Below are positions 56,201 to 64,000 of a DNA stretch of 64,000 nt, piece after piece. The stretch covers positions 26,609,543 through 26,673,542 of the forward strand of contig CM042092.1 of the NCBI GenBank assembly GCA_023512835.1, written 5' to 3'. The position numbers and the translations under genes are program-made. Source of the DNA: Taxillus chinensis. Lineage: Eukaryota; Streptophyta; Magnoliopsida; Santalales; Loranthaceae. Under the pieces are notes generated by a model, which saw nothing but the letters and a program-made list of their open reading frames with translations, did not search any database and had not been told where the DNA came from. Every line of letters starts with the position of its first letter. The first letter of the stretch is position 1.

Positions 56201-59200
56201 CACCTTTTAATCCAATGATAGTTGTTCTTGTTTTCTACTATGAAGCTCCCCCTGAAGAGGGACAACAAAGATGTCGTCAAAAAAATAGGATACCTGCTCA
56301 CAAAATTGAACATCCATAGACAGTATTTTCCCGTAAGAGGATAAAAACATTTAGTCTTTTTGAGAATTGGAGTAACCCAAAAACACACTCTTGAGAGCAC
56401 GGGGGTCAAGTTTATCTCGGTGGAGTTGGTGCACATGAACAAAGTACACACAATCAAAAACCTTAGGACAAATGTTAAGAGTTGAAGGGATTTGTGGAAG
56501 CAAGACAACACCTTCAAAGGGGTTTGATAATCAATGAGACAAGTAGGCATTTGATTGATAAGATAAACAACAGTCATGACGACATTCGGCCAAAAACGTT
56601 TAGGAACTTTCATAGTAAAGCATAAAGTTCGAGCTACCTCAAGGAGATGTTGGTTTTTACGTTCTGCTACACCATTTTGTTGAGGGGTGTGGACACATGT
56701 AGTCTGATGAAGGACACTATGTTTAGAGAAGTCAGCCAAAGGTTGATTGACAAACTCACAACCGTTGTTAGAATGAAACACCTGAACTGGGGTATGAAAC
56801 TGGGTAACAATCATTTGATAGAATTAAAAAATGACATGAACAACATCACTTTTAGATTTCAGCAAATATATTCATGTTACCTTACTACAATCATCAATAA
56901 AAGACACAAAATATCTATGTCCTGAAGCAGAAAGAGTAAAAAAAAGAACTCCAAACATTAGTGTGAACACAAGAGAAAGGAGGACTTTTATTGACACTGA
57001 TTTTAAATGAAACACAATGATTTTTAGCATAAATACATTGTTCACATTTTAAACTAGAGGTAGAGATATTTTTAAATAAGGAAGAAAATAATCATTCTAG
57101 ATTAACAAAAGAAGAATGTCCTAAATAATAATGCCATAAAAAGATTTTTTTTAATCAAGTGTCTCATGTCTTACTTGGAATCCCTGACTAGGCGCAGAGG
57201 GTAATGTTCACAATTCCTCCCAATAGTATAAACTTCCTCTCTCTCTACTAATGTCAATCATCTTCTTCATGAGATTGTCCTGAAATACACAGTAAGTAGA
57301 ATAAAAGGTTACAAAATAATTAAGACGTTTGATAATTTAGCTAATGAAAAGAAGGTTATTAGAGAAATTAGGAGCAAATAAAACAGATGGTAAAGAAAAT
57401 GTTGGTGAAAGGGAGACACTCCCAGCCCCAGGAATTGGCATAGGAGTTCCATTAGCAACCTGAACAGATTTAATCGATGAGAATTCAAGAAAAGTAATTA
57501 AAAAGGAATTACTAATCATATAATCAGTAGTTCCAGAATCAATAACCCAGGAATTGTCAATTGAGAAAACTAAAGCCAATTGAGAGGCACCCTCCGCCTA
57601 GAATACGTAGGTCACATGAGAAGAAGATACAACCAATGAATCTATTTGATCTCGTGAAACCGGTGAATGCCGCCCAAAGAAATCAAATACACCAAAAAGG
57701 ACATCAAGCCAGGATCTTAACACGTGGCACACTGTTAGACAGGAGACCAAAGATGCACGCACGCTCGCTGACCAGCTTACACTAAATAACACCAACATCG
57801 TCTTGTTAAGTCGCTGCTGTTGGAGCTTCCAGTAGCGAGAGTGGAGTCCGGTCCGGCGGCGGCGAAGACGGCAACGAAGTCCGGCGACTGCAGTAATGGT
57901 GGTGTTGGCTGAAAGAGACGACGGCAGCAACATTGGTGTTGGCCGAAAGAGACGGCAATAGTAGCAAGACTCGCACTCAATCGCTACCTCAGCCGAGAGT
58001 GTATCACTTTGTGGCGGAGGTCGATGTCGATGGCGACGGATGATGGCATCGATGGCAGCGATGGTGATGTAAGATGGCGTCAACGGCGGCAGACGATGTC
58101 AGCGACAACTTGCTTGATTCAAAGTTCGTTCACGTGACTTCGTCCGACAGCGTGTTACATGCACTAGTCAATGACGATGGCAGTGGCAACGGATGGCGGT
58201 GCAAAAGTGACAGACAAAGACGTCTACGGCAGTGATGGCAGTGGTGCAACGGCAGCAACAGCTAGAGAAGAAAAACAGCGTCACGCAAGGGAAGAGCTTA
58301 CGCTCTTGCAAGGGGCGACAACGGCAGCTTCATCTAATTAGGTAATTAGGGTTAGGCTCTGATACAAAGTAGAAAAGAGATAGGAATGAATGAATTTCCT
58401 TGATAAATATATTGAAAATTATAACCTCATTATATACAACTCACTCATAGCCTAATTTAGGTATAAAATCTAAGAATAGCAACAACGCTAATTACACCAA
58501 TCAAATATTAACCTAACTATACAATCAATCAAATCTTAATCAAATATTCTCTTATTATTTTATAACTCATGCCAACTCATTCCAACTATTTTATATATAT
58601 AGGACTATGAATGTGGAATTTTTTTATTTTTTTGTTCAGAAAGAATGGTTTTTATCCCAACTGTTTAATTTTCATAGCTTGCGTGTAGCTAATGGGTTCC
58701 AGTTTTTGGGGAAACATTAGTAATCTGGGTTTAGCTCATTTATTGATTTTTCCATCAATGAAACTATTCCTTTTTAGGCCATTTCATGTATGGAACTTCA
58801 ATTGTGAATTCATTTATTTTTTTTATTCTAGTTTTTGTTGTCCTAATGCCAAATTCATGATATTCTTTTCCTAGAGGATTTCTTTTGGAAAAAAATGTTC
58901 CTGATTTTGGACCTTTAGTTCATGTATTAAATTTTCCAAGAATGAAAATATTCTCTTTTTTAGGCCATTTCATGTTTGGTCACTTGTGAATCGTTTATTT
59001 TCTTTATTCTAGCATTTCTTGTCATAATTCCAATTCATGATATTCTTTTCCTGGAAGATTTCTTTAGCCCTGAAAAACATGTTCCTGATTTTGGACCTTT
59101 AATCATTTTCCAGAGAGCCTCTCATGTGTACTCCGAAGCCAAGAGGGTGCATGCTTTCAAGGATACTGTTTCCATTTCATCAGAATTAAGGTTTATTATT

Positions 59201-60155
59201 CAGTAATACAACCTATATCAGTATCCATGCTATCCTGTTCAATTTGCAGCAGTTGAATTTATGTTCTGAGAAATGTTTTGCTGTAGGTTTAGGATATTCA
59301 GTAAGAATTGTTTATACCATTTACGTGCGAAATATGTTAGTCTCTGTCTCTGCACATTAATTCTCTGCAGGAAGACTTCCAAATAACAAAATTGGTCTTC
59401 TGCACTCTCAATGAGCTCTGAAGATGTGGGAATTTCAATTTGCTTGACATTAATGTCTGTCCTAATGTAATCGTATAAATTTGCATCTGACAATATCCAA
59501 TTTTGTGATGGTTCAGCTTCAAAAGCAATACCTTTTTTTGCAAATTCTACATTGCAGCAGATTTGATCTCTAACTTTGAAAGAACTATAATTACAGCAAG
59601 GAGGATATGCTAAAGAAGCTTGGTGATCTGATGAATGAGAGCCACTATAGTTGCAGTGATCTATATGAGTGCAGGTACCAGACAAATTTTTGAAAATGGC
59701 AATCATAATAATCTTCTATGCTAGTTGGACAACAGCTTTATGGTGCCATTAAAATTTACCGTGCTTTTACCTTTTCTCCATTGCTCCAAAACTTAGCTGC
59801 CCGGAGTTGGAAGAGCTTGTGAAGAACTGCAGGGATAATGGTGCCTTTGGGGCGAGGCTCACAGGAGCTGGATGGGGCGGCTGTGCAGTTGCTTTGGTCG
59901 CAGAGCACATTGTGCCGCAGTTCATCTTGAATTTGAAGGTTTGGTTTCGTCTTTGAAATTTGGATTCTTTAGCTTCAGAAGCTTTAGTCCTGAAAATTTT
60001 GTAATCTGAACAAAGAATCCTTTTTTATTCGTCATATTTTGCAGGAATCGTTCTATCAATCAAGGATCGACAGTGGGGTTATCAATAAGAGTGATCTGGG
60101 CCTTTATGTTTTTGCTTCCAAGCCCTCAAGCGGTGCTGCAATCTTCAAGTTCTAA
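50290..60155 (+). CDS. GALK: Galactokinase, 13 exons
   Basis: Phosphorylates D-galactose with ATP to galactose 1-phosphate, entering sugar salvage in the cytosol; GHMP kinase family. Exons by GT-AG and frame: 50290-50455, 50559-50746, 51273-51319, 51708-51802, 51898-51980, 52161-52229, 52653-52838, 52933-53067, 53267-53401, 59114-59190, 59597-59674, 59797-59938, 60045-60155. They join to 1512 nt, 503 residues plus TAA, close to the roughly 500 of plant galactokinases. Visible motifs: galactokinase signature [14 protein letters not shown] (residues 56-69), GHMP motif [10 protein letters not shown] (166-175), GTQSGGMDQ with the presumed catalytic Asp215, and the C-terminal [13 protein letters not shown] (441-453). 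No frameshift or premature stop. The ATG at 50290 is the first in frame and gives the expected N-terminus MEKPEEE. Intron 9 is 5.7 kb owing to a copia insertion. A plant-type FAGDRG motif reads FAGRCG here (exon 8). Exon edges were placed by eye. Confidence 0.95.
53805..54392 (-). pseudogene. Intronic copia RNase H
   Basis: The minus strand reads [20 protein letters not shown], then [40 protein letters not shown] and [20 protein letters not shown]: the standard copia RNase H order to the C-terminus. It is open for 195 codons, the best preserved domain of the element. The TDSD in place of the usual ADAD-type motif is common in plant copia elements. Confidence 0.88.
54452..55562 (-). pseudogene. 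Intronic copia RT with internal tandem duplication
   Basis: Minus-strand RT blocks: [20 protein letters not shown] (55480-55550), [31 protein letters not shown] (55200-55290), [11 protein letters not shown] (55100-55135) and [21 protein letters not shown] segment of about 376 bp containing the YVDD region is repeated in tandem (about 54510-54885 and 54886-55250), so [20 protein letters not shown] occurs twice with small differences. The duplication and several stops disable it. Confidence 0.85.
55685..57200 (-). pseudogene. Intronic copia integrase
   Basis: From right to left: pre-integrase [10 protein letters not shown] near 57140-57165, zinc ligands [10 protein letters not shown] near 57020-57050, core with [17 protein letters not shown] (56720-56785) and the [20 protein letters not shown] block (56630-56695), then the C-terminal part with [10 protein letters not shown]. 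Frame breaks occur near 56200, 56815 and 57000. Confidence 0.82.
57337..57579 (-). pseudogene. Intronic copia protease
   Basis: The minus strand reads [27 protein letters not shown] is the copia retropepsin active-site motif (DSGA/T-x-x-H/Y-M), with Tyr where His is usual. FSNNLLFIS closes the segment before the pre-integrase region. Confidence 0.82.
57580..58354 (-). other. Intronic copia 5' region without recognisable gag
   Basis: About 775 bp between the protease and the primer-binding site, where gag of roughly 900 bp would be expected. No capsid motif or CCHC knuckle is readable in any frame. The DNA is GC-rich and full of GATGGCAGTGG and GGCAACGG triplet-like runs, unlike the AT-rich remainder of the element. 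It may be a replaced or badly scrambled gag. Confidence 0.6.
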
Positions 60156-60989
60156 TGTTTTTTTCACCCCAAATTGACCACTTTTACCACTTCTCTCAGG
60201 GTAGCGCGTTGGAACCTTTCTTTTTTGGGGTTCTAGGCGTCATCTATGATTACGGTGGGTGAAAAACCGAGAGACAGTGACAAACAGTTAACGCAAGTTG
60301 GTGAAAATTGAATATTTTGAAGTGTACAGTCCGGCGGTTGTGGATTTATTTATTTATTTATTTATTTTGCAAAATGTGGATTTCGACATTTGTTCATTTT
60401 GTACCCCTCCGCTTGAAAAGAAAAAAAAAGTCACTACACACTTTTTAAAAGCATAAAATCGATTGCGATTAGACGACTATATTGAGTGGACTTTATTTTA
60501 TTTTAATTTTTTTCCAAAAAAAAAAAAAAGAAATACTCCGTTGTCCATTACTTTCGATGTACTGGCAATGATGATTCGCCCTCTTGGGCAATCTTAATGA
60601 CACTTCTTTTTGTCCGATTCAAATGTGCTATATACAACTCTTTGCATTTTATAATTTTTTTAATTAAATACGATTATATATATATACACACATGCTATTA
60701 AAAATAATTTTATTTATAAAAATTTATTTGAAGTATATATCGTATAAATATGTGAATACACATCTATATGTATACATTTTTTTATTTTACAAATTTCAAT
60801 ATATTAAATTTTAATAAATACATACATGTTAAGGTTCCTAAAATATTATAGTTTTGTGAAAAAATAATAATGAAATGATTATATTAATTAAAATAATATC
60901 ATTTTGGTGATGTTAAGGCTTAACGTATTCAAATTTATTATTATATACACATTAATTTGTACATTATATAATAACTATCAACAAATATA

Positions 60990-61029
<40 letters not shown>

Positions 61030-61214
61030 CCAAAGTCTATGTTGAATACATATTATACGTACATTATTATGCTTTTCTCTTTTATTATTTGTGACTTAAT
61101 ATATTTACAAATTCAAAAAATTACTTAAAGGTCGTTACATAAAAAATTAAAAAAACCTTTTACAAAATCAAACAAATTTTCATGGGGCCCACAAGCATCC
61201 TCAAGCAAGCATAC
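60156..61214. other. GALK 3' flank, AT-rich, no gene
   Basis: Contains the GALK 3' untranslated region (end not determined), a (TTTA)n run at about 60343-60366, A- and T-runs, and a (TA)n tract at 60989-61022. No ORF, RNA gene or repeat family recognised. Confidence 0.5.
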
Positions 61215-63224
61215 TGCCACGCCCCGAATAGCATAGTACTGATAGACATCTCCCAAGTGGCGTAAGTGCATGCTAGTTGAGGAGGGACAAAGTGAAAGCG
61301 TAATTGTGCGGACAAAAAAAGCTCAATGACAGTTCATGCGGAAAATTGATGGAGTTCCTTCAGAGTTTAAACGTATCAATTCGGTTAAATGTGGGGAGTA
61401 CGCTGCTATACAAACTGGTTTAGAACTGGTGTCATTCTCCTGATGAGCCGAAGGCAGGGCAAAACTAGTTTATGTATGCCCTGATTTGTATGACTTATTT
61501 GGAGCATTCACTAAAGTGATCAAGTGTCGCATGGGTGAAAACCCTGATCCCATGACAAAGTGGTATCAGAGCAGTTGCGGCCCATATTCAGAAAGCTCTC
61601 TAAGTACTCTCGCGACCAACATGCATGGTCCCAGAACCCAAGTTAGGAGGGAGCCCCTAAGCGATAGAGGTTGACCAGGTAAAGGTCTTGCACGCATTGC
61701 GTCCACCAAAGTTGTTAGCAGACATGTGTCACACCCCGAGGATTCGGGACATTTTTTAGTGGCACGATCCAGAAATGTGTTTGTGCTTCTTGTAGAAGAG
61801 GGGTAGGTTGAAGCGTAAACGGTGCGCAGCAGAAGGCTCCAAGCAGTTCATGGAGGAGAATGGATGGAGCCCCTTCGGAGTTCAGACGTGCCAACCTGGT
61901 TGAATGCGGGGAGCACGCCACTAGTCAAGGACTTGACGTTGAAGAAGGGATTTGGCCATCCTTACATAAACTAGTCGGGAACTGGAGCCGTTCCCCTTAT
62001 GAGCCCGATGGTAGGGCGAAACCAGTCTGTGTGCTTCAACCCTCAAAGGATAAACTTAGCGGATCGTGTAAAGAGAAGCTAAGTGTCGCAATGGGTTGAG
62101 CGGCGCTGGAAATTTGACCCCGTGACAAGTGGTATCAAAGCCAAACTGGCCCGTATCCTGAAGACTCGCCAAGTACTCTCACGAGTAGCGTGATCCCAAG
62201 GTGGGAGCTCACATAGGTGAGTCAACCAGTAGTGTCTTGCACGCTTCGCGTCCATAGAGTTGGAGTATCCTAGAGTGTGATATAGAGTTGGGCAAGGGAG
62301 TATGAAAGAGCGCATCAGAGCGATATTGGAAGCCTCCTATCCGTTAGACATTGGGCGAGCGGGGAGCATCTTGGTAAAGGTGTCATAGCCTGCGAGAAAG
62401 CAATGTCTAACCTGTTGTCATTGGGCGAGCGGGAGGGCATCAAGGTGAAGATGCTACAGCTTGCGGGGAAGCGATGTCAACAACCGTAACGAGGACGTTG
62501 CGAGGATTGGGTGGAGGAGAATGTCACGCCCTGAAGATTCGAGACGTTTCTCAGTGGCACAATCCAGAAATGTGTTCATGCTTCTTGTAGGAGAGGGGTA
62601 GGTTGAAGTGTAGACGGTGCACAGCAGACGGCTCCAAGCAGTTTGTGGAGGAGAATGGATGGAGCCCCTTCGGAGTTTAGATGTGCCGACCCGGTTGAAT
62701 ACGGGGAGCTCGCTGCTAGTCAAGGACTTGACGTTGAAGAAGGGATTTGGCCATCCTTACACAAATTGGTTAGAAACTGGAGCTGTTTCCCTGATGAGCC
62801 CAATGGTAGGGCGAGACCAGTCTACGTGCGCTTCAACCCTCAAAGGCTAAACTTAGCGGACCGTGTAAAGAGAAGCTAAGTGTCGCAATGGGTTGAGCAG
62901 CGCAAGAAATCTGACCCTGTGACATGTGCCAGGGTGGAGTACCCGAGTGGAAAAGACATAGTGGCATTATGGGAGTCATAAGGAGCGCGTCAGATAATCT
63001 TAGTTCCTCTGAGCTCATCTTAACGCAACGAAGGCATTCCAAAATCAAGTGGAGGAGGTTGTCATACCCCAAATAGCGTAGTGCTATCAAGCGTCTCCCA
63101 AGTGACGCAAGTGCGTACTACTTGAAAAGGGACAATGTAAAAAGCGTAGCTAGTACGGACAGAAAAGGCTACACAGGAGTTCGTGCGAGAGATCAATGGA
63201 ACTCCTTCGGAGTTCAGACGTACC
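61215..63224 (+). mobile_element. TRIM-A: outer miniature LTR element, 3' LTR truncated
   Basis: LTR-like copies of type A lie at 61215-61557 (TGCCACGCCCCGAATAGC...CCCATGACA) and at 63060-63224 (TGTCATACCCCAAATAGC..., cut off by a gypsy LTR piece). The first is followed three bases later by TGGTATCAGAGC (61561-61572), a tRNA-Met primer-binding site. The internal DNA (61558-61726 and 62925-63059) has no coding potential and ends with a purine-rich GTGGAGGAGG before the second LTR. These are the hallmarks of a TRIM. Its internal part is interrupted by the related TRIM-B. Confidence 0.7.
61727..62924 (+). mobile_element. TRIM-B: inner miniature LTR element
   Basis: Two similar LTRs of about 400 bp, at 61727-62127 and 62522-62924, start TGTCAC(A/G)CCC and end GTGACA. 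TGGTATCAAAGCC follows the first after two bases, and a purine-rich GGGTGGAGGAGAA precedes the second. Total 1198 bp, internal about 394 bp, no ORF of note. Parts of the internal sequence (GTCTTGCACGC...GCGTCCA) match TRIM-A, so the two are related subfamilies. A clear 5-bp target duplication is not seen; GACATGTG occurs at both edges (61721-61728 and 62921-62928), overlapping the LTR ends. Confidence 0.7.
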
Positions 63225-63355
63225 TGTCACGCCCTTGATTTCCAACCCAAGGAAACCGGTTTGTGACTCCCCTTAACCCACCCGGTGGGCAAGGGGTAGA
63301 TATACAACTTCCCTTGCAGGGCATCGTACACATCCACAACAGGAACCCATTAGCT
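63225..63355 (-). repeat. Terminal 131 bp of a Tekay-type LTR
   Basis: On the minus strand it ends GGAAATCAAGGGCGTGACA and includes CCTTGCCCACCGGGTGGGT, closely similar to the last 110 bp of the Tekay-3 LTR (33115-33224). The rest of the LTR is missing and it is joined directly to protease-linker sequence at about 63355. Confidence 0.8.
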
Positions 63356-64000
63356 ACATCCGGGAACTGATTTACAATGGGTGGCAAAAGAGCCTTCCCC
63401 TCTCTCCTCCTGTCAACCAACGTCAAGTTGGCTAACTGGTGGGTCACATCATCCCACCCATGCCTCAAAGGTCCCAACCTGCATGCCTCCTCAGTCCACT
63501 CACCCACAAAGACACCCCGCGTGCCCTCTGGTGTGAGAAACGTCACACGCCGTCGAAAACAATCAATCTTGGCCTCCACGGAGACCAACCAATCCATACC
63601 CAGGATAACATCAAAATCATCTAACTCCAAGACATACAAATCACACATCAGGTTAACACCCCCAAGTGTTATCTGACAAGCACGATAGATACTCTCAAGT
63701 ATCACAATTCCACCCAAAGGTGAAGCAACCATCAGAGACTGACTAATTATCTCCTGGTCTAACTCCAATCCAACCACCGTAGCATACGAAATAAAAGAAT
63801 GGGTAGCACCAGTATCAATCAAAACTGAACAAATAGTATGAGAAATGATGATGGTACCTCTCACCACTGAAGGCCCTGCTCCTGCCTCGTCCACTGGTGG
63901 AACCTCTACCTCTCTACTGGTAAGGGCAAAAGTCCTCCCTTGTGTCCCACTGCCAGTAGCCTAGCCCATTGGGGCCTTGCCCCGCTGATCAACATGACCC
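63356..64000 (-). pseudogene. Tekay-4 protease region, running off window
   Basis: The minus strand reads SVLIDTGATHSFISYATVVG (active site DTGA, about 63790-63840), VILGMDWLVSVEAKIDCFRR (63565-63625) and PPIVNQFPDV before the junction. This is the gypsy protease plus linker, closest to Tekay-2 in style but with an intact DTGA. RT and everything after it are deleted. Upstream gag would lie right of the window. Confidence 0.85.

Larger units (their letters stand above)
53582..58587 (-). mobile_element. Ty1/copia element in GALK intron 9
   Basis: A 5.0-kb element in reverse orientation to the gene. LTRs are 53582-53797 and 58368-58587 (about 216 and 220 bp). Target duplications ATTTT are exact at 53577-53581 and 58588-58592. 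Primer-binding site (minus strand, TGTATCAGAGCC, 58355-58366) and polypurine tract (CTTGAGGGGAGG, 53798-53809) are beside the LTRs. The inferred LTR ends are AG...CT instead of TG...CA. Protease, integrase, RT and RNase H are recognisable but broken. It is wholly intronic and leaves both splice sites intact. Confidence 0.9.

Noticed and set aside
57598..58083. 161-codon minus-strand ORF in the copia 5' region, as gag
   Set aside because: No capsid or zinc-knuckle motif; composition is Arg/Ser/Leu-rich from GC-rich repeats, typical of a chance ORF.
59239..59706. 155-codon minus-strand ORF in the GALK 3' half
   Set aside because: Antisense shadow over intron 10, exon 11 and intron 11 of GALK; no homology recognised.
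61850..61920. 5S rRNA-like box (CGGAGTTCAGACGTGC) suggesting a Cassandra-type TRIM
   Set aside because: Only a short, gapped resemblance to the 5S internal promoter; the remaining 5S control boxes are not found at the right spacing.
1..64000. tRNA, rRNA or CRISPR features
   Set aside because: tRNA-like strings are only the TGGTATCARAGC primer-binding sites next to LTRs; no tRNA cloverleaf or rRNA block was recognised, and the tandem repeats lack CRISPR-type regular spacers.

Overview
This window is flowering-plant nuclear DNA, probably from a eudicot; the species cannot be told from the sequence. The reasons are GT-AG spliced genes with AT-rich introns, a galactokinase close to the Arabidopsis type, nested Ty3/gypsy Tekay-type chromoviruses, a Ty1/copia Sirevirus, TRIM-like elements and a Tourist-like MITE. 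Only one gene looks intact: GALK, 13 exons on the + strand at 50290-60155. I also see a decayed ELF4-like fragment (33383-33568). Almost everything else is transposable-element DNA, stacked in layers.

Layout. 1-7111: 3' part of a degenerate Tekay-type element (+), inserted in the RNase H region of a minus-strand Sirevirus-like copia element that fills 7112-22621. The gag of that copia element is itself split by a non-coding LTR element of 8.64 kb (12068-20707; exact 5-bp target duplication TTCTG). 22708-26455: minus-strand gypsy fragment, fused gag-to-gag with a plus-strand Tekay fragment that runs to the end of its 3' LTR at 33224. 33383-33568: ELF4-like relic. 33642-46057: a solo-LTR-like sequence (LTR-X) carrying a second copy of the non-coding family (34439-44772, minus strand, target duplication GCACT), whose left LTR has grown to 3.8 kb by internal tandem duplication. 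46058-50289: mostly single-copy-looking AT-rich DNA with a 390-bp MITE and the GALK upstream region. 50290-60155: GALK, whose ninth intron holds a 5.0-kb copia element in reverse orientation. 61215-63224: a TRIM-like element nested inside a related one (LTR order A-B-B-A). 63225-64000: gypsy protease region fused to a piece of LTR, minus strand, running off the window.

How it works together. The gypsy and copia polyproteins are broken by stops and frameshifts, so none encoded here is likely to work. The two non-coding LTR elements keep LTRs, primer-binding site and polypurine tract but encode nothing. They share with the Tekay elements a characteristic motif at the polypurine tract (TTCGAGGACGAA...TAAGGGGG), which suggests, as inference, mobilisation by a Tekay-type partner. 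GALK is predicted to act in galactose salvage and to stay functional if its enlarged intron is spliced correctly.
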